The notes: generated by a model from the sequence alone, not told the origin. 64,000 nt of DNA from Erwinia_E haradaeae_I (GCF_900698925.1 NZ_LR217713.1:806001-870000); one strand, 5' to 3'; shown: positions 39,459-51,009, counted from the stretch's first letter. Program-made: numbers and translations.

Positions 39459-40796
39459 CTATACTATAGTTTTGATCACATGTGCGATATGTTGCGCCAA
39501 AAAAGTAACTTGCTTCATATTATCTCCTTCTACCATAATGCGAATTAATGGTTCGGTACCAGACTTACGCAAAAGAACGCGCCCACAACCTTTCAACTCT
39601 AATTCTGCTTTAGATTGTACCTCTTGTACTTGTATCGATTCTAACGGATTCCCATTTCTACTACAAGATACATTAATCACTCTTTGAGGAAAAAGCTTAA
39701 TATCACTACACAAATCATATAAAGTCGTATTATTATTTAACATCACAGCTAACACCTGTAAGCCAGCAATAATGCCGTCACCTGTAGTAGTTTTATCTAA
39801 TAAAATTACATGACCAGAATTTTCTGCTCCTAAGCGCCATCCTTTTTCTCTTAACATCTCCAATACATAGCGATCTCCAACACTAGATCGAGCAAATGGA
39901 ATACCTAACTCTCTAAGAGCAATCTCTAAACCCATGTTACTCATAATCGTACCAACTACACCACCTTTTAACTCTTTTCGATACAATTCCTCACGGGCAA
40001 TTAAATATAAAATTTGATCACCATCAACCTTATGGCCAAGATGATCAACCATAATAATTCGATCACCATCCCCATCGTAAGCTAACCCAACATCAGCCTT
40101 TTCTTCAATCACACGCGACTGCAGTAAACGCAAATCAGTAGAACCACAATTTTTATTAATATTTATTCCATCAGGCTGTACACCAATTGCAATAACTTTA
40201 GCACCAAGGTCTCGTAAAACATTCGGTGCAATACGATAAGTTGCGCCATTAGCACAATCAACAACAATCTTCAAGGTCTTTAGTGTTAAATAACTAGGAA
40301 ACGTACCTTTACAGAATTCAATATACCTACGGGTAGCATCACTAATGCACGTAGTCTGACCTAAAATGGCGGAATCTACACAAGTAAATGATTGTTCTAT
40401 TTCATTTTCAATTGCTAATTCTACTTCATCAGAAAGCTTTCTACCCTCATTCGAAAAAAACTTAATACCATTATCATCAAACAAATTATGTGATGCAGAA
40501 ATAACAATTCCAGCAGAAGCTCGAAAAGTACGAGTTAAATAGGCTATAGCTGGGGTCGGAATTGGACCAGTTAGAGCCGTCGATAATCCAGCCGCTGATA
40601 ATCCAGCTCCTAACGAAGATTCCAGCATGTAGCCAGAAATTCTCGTATCTTTTCCAATTATAATTTCCCTAGAATCATAGCGCAACAGAACCTTTCCTAC
40701 AGACCAACCTAGCTTTAAGATAAAATCTGGAGTAATAGGTAACTTACCCACTCTACCACGAATGCCATCCGTACCAAAATATTTCCGTATGCGCAT
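39459..40796 (-). CDS. glmM: phosphoglucosamine mutase
   Basis: Interconverts glucosamine 6- and 1-phosphate, feeding UDP-GlcNAc for peptidoglycan and lipopolysaccharide. 445 residues, exactly the E. coli length. Active-site phosphoserine Ser102 lies in VISASHN, the Mg-binding loop is DGDGDR near residue 241, and the sugar-phosphate site is RKSGTEPLIR near the C-terminus. It begins five bases after folP; the folP-glmM pair is ancestral. Its presence argues that a cell wall is still made. Confidence 0.97.
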   Translation of the reverse strand: MRIRKYFGTDGIRGRVGKLPITPDFILKLGWSVGKVLLRYDSREIIIGKDTRISGYMLESSLGAGLSAAGLSTALTGPIPTPAIAYLTRTFRASAGIVISASHNLFDDNGIKFFSNEGRKLSDEVELAIENEIEQSFTCVDSAILGQTTCISDATRRYIEFCKGTFPSYLTLKTLKIVVDCANGATYRIAPNVLRDLGAKVIAIGVQPDGININKNCGSTDLRLLQSRVIEEKADVGLAYDGDGDRIIMVDHLGHKVDGDQILYLIAREELYRKELKGGVVGTIMSNMGLEIALRELGIPFARSSVGDRYVLEMLREKGWRLGAENSGHVILLDKTTTGDGIIAGLQVLAVMLNNNTTLYDLCSDIKLFPQRVINVSCSRNGNPLESIQVQEVQSKAELELKGCGRVLLRKSGTEPLIRIMVEGDNMKQVTFLAQHIAHVIKTIV

Positions 40797-40801
40797 GCTA
40801 T

Positions 40802-41644
40802 TTATATATCCCTGCCATTAACAGCCCGCATCATTTTAACAATTCGCAATACCTCTACAGTTTCTTTTACATCATGAACACGAAAAATATGAACACCCTG
40901 AAGCGCAGCAATAACTGCGCAAGCTAAACTTCCATTTAAACTATTTAAGGAACCCACGCTTAAAAGATCAGAAATCATACTCTTACGCGACATACCTACT
41001 AATAATGGTAAACCAAAATGATGCAATCGTTCCAGTTGACCTAATAATTGATAATTGTGAATAATGCTTTTACCAAAACCAAAACCAGGGTCTAATATTA
41101 ACTGAACCTTTTTAATCCCAACCGCTTCACAACGAGAAATATTCTCTATGAAAAATGCTTCTACATCATTTAAAACATCATAATAACACGGATTATCCTG
41201 CATATTATCAGGCTCGCCCTGCATGTGAACTAAGCAAACAGGCAAACCTAATCTTTCTACCATAGCAAGAGCACCTGGAGACCTTAAAGAACGAATATCA
41301 TTAATCATATGCGCACCAGAATGAGCTGCCTCATTCATTACTTCAGGCTTTGATGTATCAATAGAGATCCAAACTGAAAAACGTTGAGCAATAGCTTCAA
41401 TTATAGGGACTACACGCTCTAGTTCTTCTTCTGCACTAACCTTCAAAGCATAAGGACGAGTAGATTCACCACCAACATCAATTATAGTAGCGCCAGAATC
41501 AATCATCCTCTGAACATAGGTAAGCGCCTCAGGTAATAGGTGATTCTTACCTCCATCAAAAAAAGAATCAGGAGTCATATTCAAAATTCCCATCACATGA
41601 AAATGAGTTAAATCTAGCATCACATCCCTTGCCCATAACTTCAT
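40802..41644 (-). CDS. folP: dihydropteroate synthase
   Basis: Joins p-aminobenzoate to the pterin precursor in folate synthesis. 280 residues (E. coli 282). Family signatures GILNMTPDSFFDGG, GATIIDVGGESTRP, HMQGEPDNMQ, DPGFGFGKS, GMSRKSM and the C-terminal RVHDVKET are all present. Located between ftsH and glmM as in E. coli. With purH and glyA it points to a working folate/one-carbon system, a common reason for keeping nutritional symbionts (inference). Confidence 0.97.
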   Translation of the reverse strand: MKLWARDVMLDLTHFHVMGILNMTPDSFFDGGKNHLLPEALTYVQRMIDSGATIIDVGGESTRPYALKVSAEEELERVVPIIEAIAQRFSVWISIDTSKPEVMNEAAHSGAHMINDIRSLRSPGALAMVERLGLPVCLVHMQGEPDNMQDNPCYYDVLNDVEAFFIENISRCEAVGIKKVQLILDPGFGFGKSIIHNYQLLGQLERLHHFGLPLLVGMSRKSMISDLLSVGSLNSLNGSLACAVIAALQGVHIFRVHDVKETVEVLRIVKMMRAVNGRDI

Positions 41645-41730
41645 AATACATTATCCCCAGTTTTGAGCCATATCACTCTTGGGACTAGCAATCATTCATA
41701 ACAATCATTCCTACAAAAGAACTATTGTAT

Positions 41731-43674
41731 TTACTTACTTTTAGTTCTCTCAAACATCGTATTATTCATACTAGATGCATTAGAAACATTATCTATAGGA
41801 GGGGTCTCTTGTGCTCTATTTATATCAGATCCATTAGCTTGATCAAGATCCACCCATCCTTCTGGAGGATGAACCGCACGGCGTGCCATTAAATCCTCAA
41901 TCTGAGAAGCATCAATAGTTTCATACTTCATTAAAGCTTCTTTCATAGCATGCAAAATATCAATATTCTCATAAAGAAGTGCACGAGCACGTCTATAATT
42001 TGTTTCAATTAAAGACTTAACTTCTTGATCAATAATACGCGAAGTTTCATCAGACATGTGCTTAGGTTTTGCTACTGAGCGCCCAAGAAATACCTCACCC
42101 TCTTCCTCTGCGTACAAAAGAGGACCAAGTTTTTCTGAAAACCCCCATTGAGTAACCATGTTTCGGGCAATGGATGTTGCTACTTTAATATCATTAGATG
42201 CACCCGTAGAAACATTTTTAATACCATAAATAATCTCTTCCGCTAAACGACCACCGTATAAAGTAGAAATCTGACTTTCAAGCTTTTGTCGACTGGCATT
42301 AATTGAATCACCTTCAGGAAGAAAGAAAGTTACACCTAACGCCCGACCTCTAGGAATGATAGTAACCTTATGTACTGGATCATGTTCAGGAACCAATCGA
42401 CCGATAATTGCATGACCAGCTTCATGATAGGCAGTAGAAGCTTTCTGTGCCTCAGTCATAACCATAGAGCGACGTTCTGCACCCATCATGATTTTATCTT
42501 TAGCTTTTTCAAATTCAAGCATAGATACAGTCTTCTTATTGTCACGAGCTGCAAAAAGAGCGGCTTCATTAACTAAATTGGCAAGGTCTGCACCAGAAAA
42601 ACCAGGAGTACTACGAGCAATAATACCTGTTTCAACATCAGTTGATAAAGGTACGCATCGTATATGTACTTTTAAAATTTGCTCACGACCCCTTACATCT
42701 GGTAAACCAACTACAACTTGTCGATCAAAACGACCAGGACGTAATAATGCCGGATCTAATACATCAGGGCGATTAGTTGCTGCAATTACAATAATACCTT
42801 CATTACCTTCAAAGCCATCCATTTCGACTAGCATTTGATTTAGTGTTTGCTCACGCTCATCATGCCCTCCACCTAAGCCAGCTCCTCTCTGACGACCTAC
42901 AGCATCAATTTCATCAATAAAAATAATACATGGCGAAGCTTTCTTTGCCTGATCAAACATATCTCGCACACGAGATGCGCCAACGCCAACAAACATTTCT
43001 ACAAAATCAGAACCAGAAATAGTAAAAAATGGGACCTTAGCTTCACCAGCAATTGCTTTTGCAAGAAGGGTCTTACCAGTACCTGGTGGACCAACCATCA
43101 GTAAACCTTTTGGAATCTTACCACCTAATTTTTGAAATCGACCAGGCTCACGCAGATAATCAACTAATTCGCTGACCTCTTCTTTAGCCTCATCACAACC
43201 AGCAATATCAGAAAAAGTAGTTTTAATTTGGTCATCAATTAACATTCGGGCCTTGCTTTTTCCGAACGACATCGCCCCCTTTCCACCACCAACCTGTATT
43301 TGACGCATAAAGAAAATCCAAACACCAATAAGCAAAAACATCGGAAACCATGAAATAAAAATCGATGTTAACAGACTAGGCTCTTCAGGCGGATCTCCGA
43401 GAACTTTAACATTTTTAGTTAATAAATTATCCAATAACTTGGGGTCATTCATGGGGAGATAAGTAACGTATCTCCGACTATTGCTGGTGAGCACATCAAT
43501 TTTCCTACCATTAATACGAGCTTCCCGCACTTGATCCTGATTAACTTCTGACAAAAAGGTAGTATAATCAACCTGATGGCCATTTGACTCATTAGGTCCA
43601 AAACTCTGAAATATCGACATTAGCATAACTGCAATAACTAACCAAAGAATTAAGTTTTTTGCCATATCACTCAA
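41731..43674 (-). CDS. ftsH: ATP-dependent membrane zinc protease FtsH
   Basis: Membrane-bound AAA protease for quality control; in E. coli it also sets LpxC levels. 647 residues, like the long E. coli form. Two transmembrane segments (residues ~7-25 and ~98-120) flank a periplasmic domain; AAA module with GPPGTGKT and IIFIDEIDAVGR, second region of homology RPGRFDR, and zinc site HEAGH. The start is TTG ending at 43674, with GAGGT nine bases upstream; an internal ATG three codons later would give MAKNLILW. Ancestral order rlmE-ftsH-folP. Confidence 0.97.
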   Translation of the reverse strand: MSDMAKNLILWLVIAVMLMSIFQSFGPNESNGHQVDYTTFLSEVNQDQVREARINGRKIDVLTSNSRRYVTYLPMNDPKLLDNLLTKNVKVLGDPPEEPSLLTSIFISWFPMFLLIGVWIFFMRQIQVGGGKGAMSFGKSKARMLIDDQIKTTFSDIAGCDEAKEEVSELVDYLREPGRFQKLGGKIPKGLLMVGPPGTGKTLLAKAIAGEAKVPFFTISGSDFVEMFVGVGASRVRDMFDQAKKASPCIIFIDEIDAVGRQRGAGLGGGHDEREQTLNQMLVEMDGFEGNEGIIVIAATNRPDVLDPALLRPGRFDRQVVVGLPDVRGREQILKVHIRCVPLSTDVETGIIARSTPGFSGADLANLVNEAALFAARDNKKTVSMLEFEKAKDKIMMGAERRSMVMTEAQKASTAYHEAGHAIIGRLVPEHDPVHKVTIIPRGRALGVTFFLPEGDSINASRQKLESQISTLYGGRLAEEIIYGIKNVSTGASNDIKVATSIARNMVTQWGFSEKLGPLLYAEEEGEVFLGRSVAKPKHMSDETSRIIDQEVKSLIETNYRRARALLYENIDILHAMKEALMKYETIDASQIEDLMARRAVHPPEGWVDLDQANGSDINRAQETPPIDNVSNASSMNNTMFERTKSK

Positions 43675-43739
43675 GTAATTAACCTCATGTTATACACACT
43701 ATAAATAATTAAGTATCGTTCTAAAAACCACTCATTCCT

Positions 43740-44408
43740 TTAATTTAATATAGTATAAGATCTCTCTCTTCTACACTTCGTAGGTATAGGTCCTGTAGCA
43801 ACAATATAAACCTCACGCGAACAAGAACGTGAAGAATTTGGTTTACGAATTTTAACACTAGAAAATAAAGAGCGAATATCTCGTAAATATTCTTCAAAAC
43901 CCTCACCATGAAATACTTTTACTACAAATCTCCCGTTAAATGATAAAACTTTACAACAAACTTCTAATGCAATGTTACATAAGTAAAATAATTGTGAAAG
44001 ATCAATAACAGAATTACCAGTCAAGTTAGGAGCCATATCAGACATAACCACCTGAACTGAAGTGCAACCTATGCGTTCCAAAATAGCCTCCATCAGTAAT
44101 GGATCTCGAATATCTCCTTGTAAAAAATCAACTCCAATAAGTGGTTTCATCACAGCAAGATCACAAGCAATTACACGACCAGTAGAACCAATTTGTCTTG
44201 ATGCATACTGCGACCATCCTCCTGGAGAGGACCCTAAATCAATCACCGTGATTCCATAACTAAATAATTTATCGCTTTTTTGAATAGAATCCAACTTAAA
44301 CCAAGAACGTGATCGTAAACCTTGTTTTTTTGCTTTAAGTACATATTGGTCACTTAAATGTCGCTGAAGCCACCAATTAGAACTTACCGAGCGCTTATTA
44401 GTTCCCAT
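43740..44408 (-). CDS. rlmE: 23S rRNA 2'-O-methyltransferase (U2552)
   Basis: Methylates U2552 of 23S rRNA during late 50S assembly. 222 residues (E. coli 209, extra at the C-terminus). Visible: GLRSRSWFKLD, SAM-binding DLGSSPGGWSQ, VMSDMAPNLTGN with catalytic Asp, GRFVVKVFHGEGF with catalytic Lys, and SREVYIVATG with catalytic Glu. Upstream of ftsH as in E. coli; the yhbY gene that normally diverges from it is not present. Confidence 0.96.
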   Translation of the reverse strand: MGTNKRSVSSNWWLQRHLSDQYVLKAKKQGLRSRSWFKLDSIQKSDKLFSYGITVIDLGSSPGGWSQYASRQIGSTGRVIACDLAVMKPLIGVDFLQGDIRDPLLMEAILERIGCTSVQVVMSDMAPNLTGNSVIDLSQLFYLCNIALEVCCKVLSFNGRFVVKVFHGEGFEEYLRDIRSLFSSVKIRKPNSSRSCSREVYIVATGPIPTKCRRERSYTILN

Positions 44409-45176
44409 ATTACTTCCATATCTGTTTTAGACTTAATAAAAACTAGATAGAGATAGAGTGATGACTTATCTTATATAAAATATAAAATACACTATACATT
44501 AGGTCTTTAACCGTTTTAGGATTTAACTATAAACAATATGCAAGCAATCCATGCAACACCATGATTCAAATCAATCTGACGTCCTTCTAACATATCAAAA
44601 TAATTTATCAATGATATAACCTTATCACGCACATCGAAAATAATATATTTTTACCATAAATCAATACTTCACACAATCACACAAATACAAACAAAGCATC
44701 CAACTATTCTTACAAAGCAACTCTAAAAAATAAAATAACTTCTCATTAATGCATATTTTTTACTATGAAAACTGTAATACTTAAACAATATAATAATAAT
44801 ATTGATAGACATATAATAATAATATTGATAGACATCGTACAGATTATGAAGGCTATTTAAGAAACAATCTTCTCGAGACCTGCGAGATATACCAATTTGT
44901 ATAGTATCTAACCTCTGACATCGATGCTCATATTCTAAATATGCTCTCAAGATAACACACTAATCATTTATTTATACAACTGGATTCCTTTTACCAAAAT
45001 AAGAAAAATTATATTTTAATCAAAATCAACTGATGGATATAATAAACATTTCTTAACAAATAAAAAATAAGAAAAGAATGAAAGAATAATTTTCTATACT
45101 TAGAAAGTATTTATTAAATATCATAACTTATATCATATATCATAAAGGTATAATTAATATCATTTAATTTAAAAAA
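44409..45176. other. spacer where yhbY would lie
   Basis: yhbY lies here in E. coli. I recognise no YhbY motif. A patch near 44850-44950 is less AT-rich than its surroundings and is open on the minus strand (75 codons from 44950), but unrecognised. Holds the 23-bp tandem duplication. Confidence 0.5.
44790..44835. repeat. tandem duplication, 2 x 23 bp
   Basis: Two exact adjacent copies of a 23-bp unit ending in ATTGATAGACAT (44790-44812 and 44813-44835). Confidence 0.95.
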
Positions 45177-45659
45177 CTAAAGATATTCTACTCGTACAAT
45201 CTGGTATTCAATATCACCCCCAGGGGCTTTAATAACAGTGATATCATCAATCATCTTACTAACTAAACCACGCGCCATTGGTGAATTAACCGAAATTAAT
45301 TGTTTTTTGAAATCTGCTTCATCATCACCTACAATCCGATATGTAAATTCTTGATTCGTTTTAATATTTAAAACTGTGACAGTAGACCCAAAAATTACAC
45401 GTCCATTAGCATTAGAAGCCATTTTTCTAACATCAATAACATGAGAATGTGAGAGCTTGGCTTCTAATTCTTTAATCCGACCTTCACAGAAACCCTGTTC
45501 TTCACGAGCAGCATGATATTCTGCGTTTTCTTTTAAATCCCCGTGCTCACGAGCAGCAGAAATTGCAGCAATCATAGCAGGTCTTTTTACATGTTTTAAT
45601 TCTTCTAATTCTTGACGAAGCTTACGTACACCTCTTAATGTCATGGGAATCTTATTCAT
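45177..45659 (-). CDS. greA: transcript cleavage factor GreA
   Basis: Rescues backtracked RNA polymerase by stimulating transcript cleavage. 160 residues (E. coli 158): N-terminal coiled coil (LRQELEELKHVKRPAMIAAISAAREHGDLKENAEYHAAREEQGF) with the acidic tip DLKENAEY, then the FKBP-like C-terminal domain. The ribosome site AGGAGGT, six bases before the ATG, is the strongest in the window, suggesting high expression. Last member of the greA-rlmE-ftsH neighbourhood. Confidence 0.97.
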   Translation of the reverse strand: MNKIPMTLRGVRKLRQELEELKHVKRPAMIAAISAAREHGDLKENAEYHAAREEQGFCEGRIKELEAKLSHSHVIDVRKMASNANGRVIFGSTVTVLNIKTNQEFTYRIVGDDEADFKKQLISVNSPMARGLVSKMIDDITVIKAPGGDIEYQIVRVEYL

Positions 45660-46263
45660 GCTTACACCTCCTAATACCTATCCATTCAAGATATTATCAC
45701 ACTGAAAGGAATATAAAATATTGTAAATTCTCTATCGAATTAAAATGAACCATTCTGACCAAAGAAGAAGGTTCTGTACAGAAAAAATCTTCAACCAATT
45801 GAAACCATCATTCCAAAACTAATTATAGATTATCTATATTTTCTCTCTAAAAAACTTATGTAATTTTATATAATCTGTCATTGATCAAAAAATAATTAAA
45901 ATATGATTACTCACAACACTAAAAGAAAAATTTTAATATTATCTGAATTTCTATTGATCCATCGTCAATGATAAAAAATACCAGAAATTTATCCAATTTT
46001 ATGTATAAATCCCACAATAAAAATAAAAAAACATTACCGTCTACCATCTAATAGCTCTTTACCTAACTAAGCTAAATCAACTTAAAGAGATTGACCTATT
46101 AATCAATCCAATCTAAAAATCAAATCAAGAATAAAGCATTGTTAAATACCTTATAAATATTTTTAAGTATTAAAAATATCCTCTTATTCAATGTCTATAA
46201 CATCAATCAGTATATTGACATAATCATCATACATTATATTACCCATTACTAACTTACTATTAC
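45660..46263. other. spacer between mnmE and greA
   Basis: AT-rich with no recognised gene. TACAAT near 45731-45736 (minus strand) is a possible greA -10. Confidence 0.45.
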
Positions 46264-47625
46264 TTATTTACCAATACAGAAACTAGAAAATATACGATTT
46301 AATAAATCATTAGAACTAAATACACCCGTAATCTCATTCAATGCCTCTTGAGCTAAACGCAAATCTTCCGCTAATACATCTTGCTCTTCCTCTAAGAAGA
46401 GGTGATGATAGGCATTCTTAATATACGTATCAGCTAACTCTAAAGCCTCTAAATGACGACGTCTAGCAAGAAAAGAACCCTCCATAGAACCAACAACACC
46501 TATTTTAACTTTTAAATGAGCATAAAGATCAGAAATACCCTCTCTATTCAATGCCGAAAGAGAGAGAACTGAATATCCCTTCTTTTCTACAATGCCTATT
46601 TTTTCATTTGTTAAATCTACCTTGTTCCGGACCACAGTAAAAGAAGGAGCTCTCTTTAAGAGATCGGTAAAATCTGGCCAAATCTTATCTGGATTGATAT
46701 GAGTAGTACAAGTAGCGTCACAAACAAATAAAACATGGTCAGCTTTGTTAATCTCTTGCCAAGCTCGTTCAATACCAATCTGCTCTATTTCATTACTAGC
46801 CTCGTGCAATCCAGCAGTATCAAGCACACAACATGGTATACCATTTAAATTAATATGCTCACGCAATACATCCCGCGTAGTACCTGCAATATTAGTGACA
46901 ATAGCAGATGAATGCCCAGTAAGTAGATTGAAAAGAGTAGATTTTCCTACATTAGGCCGACCAGCAATCACCACCCTGTACCCTTCACGAAGAACATTAC
47001 CTAAATGCGCTTCTTTACGGACTAAATCTAGATGCAAAACTATTTGATTAAACTCTGTTTTGATCCTCTCAGAAAAAACATCGATCTCTTCTTCTGGAAA
47101 ATTAAGAATAGTTTCTACGTGCATTCTCAGACGAGTTAGACTTTCAACTAGATCTTTAATGCGCGTCGCAAAACCACCTTGTAACGAGCATACTGCTGAA
47201 CGTGCTGCCTGTTCTGTACTAGCATGAATTAAATCAGAAATGGCTTCAGCCTGTGTAAGATCCAATTTATCATTCAAGAAAGCACGTTCTGAGAACTCAC
47301 CAGGCTTAGCAATACGCAAACCAGGTAACAACAAGATGCGCTTTAAAAGAAGATCTAAAATAACTGGACCACCATGCCCTTGAAGCTCTAAAACATTTTC
47401 ACCTGTAAAAGAATATGGGGCAGGAAACCATAGTGCAATACCTTGATCTAATATTCTACCATTGAGATCAAAAAATGGAAGATATTCTGCATATCTTGGT
47501 CTCGGTAGAGTTCCAAGTACCTGCCGTGCAACCTCATCTGATTTATGACCAGAAACACGTAAAATCCCAACACTTCCATATCCAGCCGCAGTGGCCTGTG
47601 CCACAATCGTATCACTATGATGCAT
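46264..47625 (-). CDS. mnmE: tRNA modification GTPase MnmE
   Basis: With MnmG makes the 5-carboxymethylaminomethyl group on wobble uridine 34. 453 residues (E. coli 454): N-terminal folate-binding domain (DTIVAQATAAGYGSVGILRVSG), helical domain, inserted G domain with GRPNVGKST, TTRD, DTAGLHE and NKVD, and the C-terminal FCIGK with the conserved cysteine. Full length, ATG start. In E. coli it sits near yidC and rpmH, so this is a synteny breakpoint. Confidence 0.97.
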   Translation of the reverse strand: MHHSDTIVAQATAAGYGSVGILRVSGHKSDEVARQVLGTLPRPRYAEYLPFFDLNGRILDQGIALWFPAPYSFTGENVLELQGHGGPVILDLLLKRILLLPGLRIAKPGEFSERAFLNDKLDLTQAEAISDLIHASTEQAARSAVCSLQGGFATRIKDLVESLTRLRMHVETILNFPEEEIDVFSERIKTEFNQIVLHLDLVRKEAHLGNVLREGYRVVIAGRPNVGKSTLFNLLTGHSSAIVTNIAGTTRDVLREHINLNGIPCCVLDTAGLHEASNEIEQIGIERAWQEINKADHVLFVCDATCTTHINPDKIWPDFTDLLKRAPSFTVVRNKVDLTNEKIGIVEKKGYSVLSLSALNREGISDLYAHLKVKIGVVGSMEGSFLARRRHLEALELADTYIKNAYHHLFLEEEQDVLAEDLRLAQEALNEITGVFSSNDLLNRIFSSFCIGK

Positions 47626-49284
47626 AGGTGGTTCTCTTTTTATAGCACTATGAGAAACTGACTAGTTTGAGTTAACATATTGCTCTAACTAATTAAAAAA
47701 AACGAAATACAAAAATATCGTCTACTTTTAAGTATATCAATATTATTAATTTAGATCATAATTGATGAATTCACACAAACTCATATAATCTATTATTATC
47801 TATAACATATGAAAATATCTCTAGCAGGCCTAAGTATTTTTGATCAAAAACAATTATCTCATATAAGAGAACAAAAAAATTAAACTTCATCAATGAAAAC
47901 TATGAATATTCTGTAATCATATCAAATTCTAAATGATACTATTGTCATCTCATCCATATGATGTAAGAACCGTTATTCCTATAATTATCAAAAGTGAAAC
48001 ACCTATTTTTTATAACATAATCAAAAGACACTATTCAACTCACCTTAATTCTTTACTAAAATAGCGTAATATTCTCTCCGATCTAATCTCTATTAAATCT
48101 AACTTTCTTATCAAATATTTGATTGCTATACTTGTCTTTATATTAAAATTAAAGACAATCTATTTATCCAATGTATCAACAAAACTATATAATTAATCTT
48201 AAAATCTACTCACGACCCCTTAAAACGTAAATACTCCACAATGTCACAAAAGATTATGAGGAATAGCTGTAAGGACTAGAGGAACTTTATACCTACTAAG
48301 ACCTAATCTAACGCAATTATACTAAAAACTAAAAATGTATATACCATATCTAATATACAACAATTCAGAATAAGTACCTAATAAATTACTGAGATAACAA
48401 ATAATTTTACAGATCCATTATGATATCTCAATATGATTAAAATGTTACTATTCACACACAATAAACATTATGCAAATGGCTAAAAAAAATCTATGAAGCC
48501 TTATTAATATCACGACATTTAATCATACTTCTACGAATGGGTTTAACAAATATACCTATCTAGAATTAAATTAATACTCTATACAAAAGCATATAATGAA
48601 TCTATAATACTACTGTGTTGAATGACTCTATAAAAAAATTCATATATTTAATATAATTTAATATAAATTAAATAAAACTTTAATATTATATATTAAATAC
48701 TTCTCTAATATTTCATACTGAAATATAAATTGAATAAACTTTTAAGTAAATACTTATAAACATTATTGCACTTGATGTTACTATAGAACCAAATACTAGA
48801 CTACATTATTTAATCTAATTTTTATGAAAAAATTATTCATTATAGAAATTATTATTATGTCTTAATATTATTAAGACCATCAAACTTCAATATACTGAAA
48901 TGATTGTCTACTACTTACCTATGAATTCATCGAATTCTTATTAAGCATAATTTTTATTATAAAAAACCCTATAATGAATCTTTAATAATTTCTGATTTAG
49001 CATCGAGTTGTAAACTACAAATACCAAGTCAAGATCAGAAAGTAAAAATAAAAAAATTAATACCTCTTAAAAGCTGGAGCTCTAAACTATTGTTATTTAT
49101 CTATTAGCAATACACGATTCTCTTATGATTTACCAGTAAACTAATATTACAGAATCTATTTCATAACTTAATCTATAAACCAATTCTTAAAATCAAATAA
49201 ATCCATACGAAAAAAATTAGTGATATGTTGTGGTGAAAAGTAATGATATAACCTTATTAACCTATATACTATTAGGAAATTCAA
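47626..49284. other. 1.7-kb spacer between mnmE and glyA
   Basis: Divergent spacer, AT-rich, frequent stops in all frames; must contain promoters for both genes. No RNA gene or remnant recognised. Confidence 0.5.
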
Positions 49285-50538
49285 ATGTTAAAAAGAAATA
49301 TGAATATTTCTGATTATGATACAGAGTTATGGCGGTCTATAGAAAAAGAAAAAGAGCGTCAAGAAACCAATGTCAATCTTATTGCTTCAGAAAACTATAC
49401 CAGCCCCCGAGTTATGGAAGCGCAAGGCTCTTGCCTCACAAATAAATATGCAGAAGGCTATCCAGGTCAACGCTACTACGGTGGATGCCAATATATTGAT
49501 ATGATTGAACAACTAGCCATTGATCGAGCTAAAGAGTTATTTAAAGCTGATTATGTTAATGTACAGCCTCACTCAGGATCTCAAGCAAACTTTGCTGTTT
49601 ATACGGCACTTCTTCAAAACGGTGACACTATACTTGGTATGAAATTAGCACATGGAGGTCATCTAAGTCATGGAGCTTCTGTAAGCTTATCGGGTAAGCT
49701 TTATAATGCAATTTCATACGGTATAGATAATAATGGTGATATTAATTACAATGAAATGTCTGATCTTGCTAAAAAATATAGACCTAAGATGATTATCGGC
49801 GGATTCTCAGCTTACTCAGGTATCTGTGATTGGGAAAAAATGCGTTATATCGCTAATGGTATAGGCGCATATCTTTTGGTTGACATGGCACATATTGCTG
49901 GTCTAATCGCTGCTGATATTTATCCAAACCCTTTACCCTATGCTCATGTTGTTACTTCTACTACGCATAAAACTCTAGCAGGCCCCCGCGGGGGAATTAT
50001 TTTAGCAAAAGGTGGAAATCAATTATTATATAAAAAACTAAATGCATCAGTATTTCCTGGAGGACAAGGAGGTCCGTTATTACATGTAATTGCAGGTAAA
50101 GCAGTTGCTTTTAAAGAAGCAATGGAGCCCGAATTTAAAATATACCAAGAGAATGTAGCTAAAAACGCCCAGGCAATGCTAAAAATCTTCTTAACTCGCG
50201 GTTACCAAGTTATCTCTGGTAGAACTTATAACCATTTATTCCTTCTAAATCTAATTAATAAAAACCTAACCGGAAAAGAAACAGAGCTTGCCTTAAGTCA
50301 AGCTAATATTATTGTTAATAAAAATAGCATACCCAATGATCCTAAAAACCCTTTAATTACATCTGGTATACGCATTGGCTCTGCCGCAATAACACGAAGA
50401 GGATTAAGAGAAAAAGAAGTACAAAAAATTGCAGAATGGGTGAGCGACATACTAGACGATATTACTAACCACACTGTTAGTCTCAGAATAAAAAAACAAG
50501 TTCTTGCCATCTGTAATCAATTTCCAATCTACAAATAA
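49285..50538 (+). CDS. glyA: serine hydroxymethyltransferase
   Basis: PLP enzyme that makes glycine and 5,10-methylene-THF from serine, the main one-carbon source. 417 residues, exactly the E. coli length, beginning MLKRNMNISDYD. PLP lysine in TTHKTLAGPRGG near residue 229; also NLIASENYTS, QPHSGSQANFAVY and DMAHIAGL. Supplies glycine to PurD and one-carbon units to PurH. Monocistronic. Confidence 0.98.
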   Translation: MLKRNMNISDYDTELWRSIEKEKERQETNVNLIASENYTSPRVMEAQGSCLTNKYAEGYPGQRYYGGCQYIDMIEQLAIDRAKELFKADYVNVQPHSGSQANFAVYTALLQNGDTILGMKLAHGGHLSHGASVSLSGKLYNAISYGIDNNGDINYNEMSDLAKKYRPKMIIGGFSAYSGICDWEKMRYIANGIGAYLLVDMAHIAGLIAADIYPNPLPYAHVVTSTTHKTLAGPRGGIILAKGGNQLLYKKLNASVFPGGQGGPLLHVIAGKAVAFKEAMEPEFKIYQENVAKNAQAMLKIFLTRGYQVISGRTYNHLFLLNLINKNLTGKETELALSQANIIVNKNSIPNDPKNPLITSGIRIGSAAITRRGLREKEVQKIAEWVSDILDDITNHTVSLRIKKQVLAICNQFPIYK

Positions 50539-51009
50539 ATATCTTCTTTTCTAAATAACTAATATAATAAAACACACAATCTATTTCACAAATAGAAATA
50601 CATTCACAATTGATCTACATCAATCAGCTCAATCAATTAACTTGAAAAGCATAAAAAACTGTTTTCTTAATTAACCAACGCGCACACTAAAACCCTTTAC
50701 CCCTTAAAGAAAGTTAACGACTTGTATTCTAATTACTCAATGTATTATGTAAATAATAGTTAATAACAGAAATCAATCTTCTAAAAAAACCAAGAAAAAT
50801 ATATATGCCTATATATATTATATATTAAAATATTTAATATTTTAAACCCAAATCTATATTTTTATTAGAAATATGACAAATATATATTACTATATAAAAT
50901 ATAGACACTAAGATTCACTTTAATTATATTTAATCTTAACATCATTGAAAAGATCATATACGTGTCTTACAATTAAAAACCTGTAATTTTATATTGCTAT
51001 TACTCATAT
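50539..51009. other. spacer between convergent glyA and sufE
   Basis: AT-rich; no clear intrinsic terminator or gene. Confidence 0.5.

Noticed and set aside
44723..44950. 75-codon minus-strand frame upstream of rlmE, first half with mixed composition
   Set aside because: The second half runs through the tandem repeat (YQYYYY...); no ribosome site or recognised motif. Possibly a decayed gene piece but not supportable.
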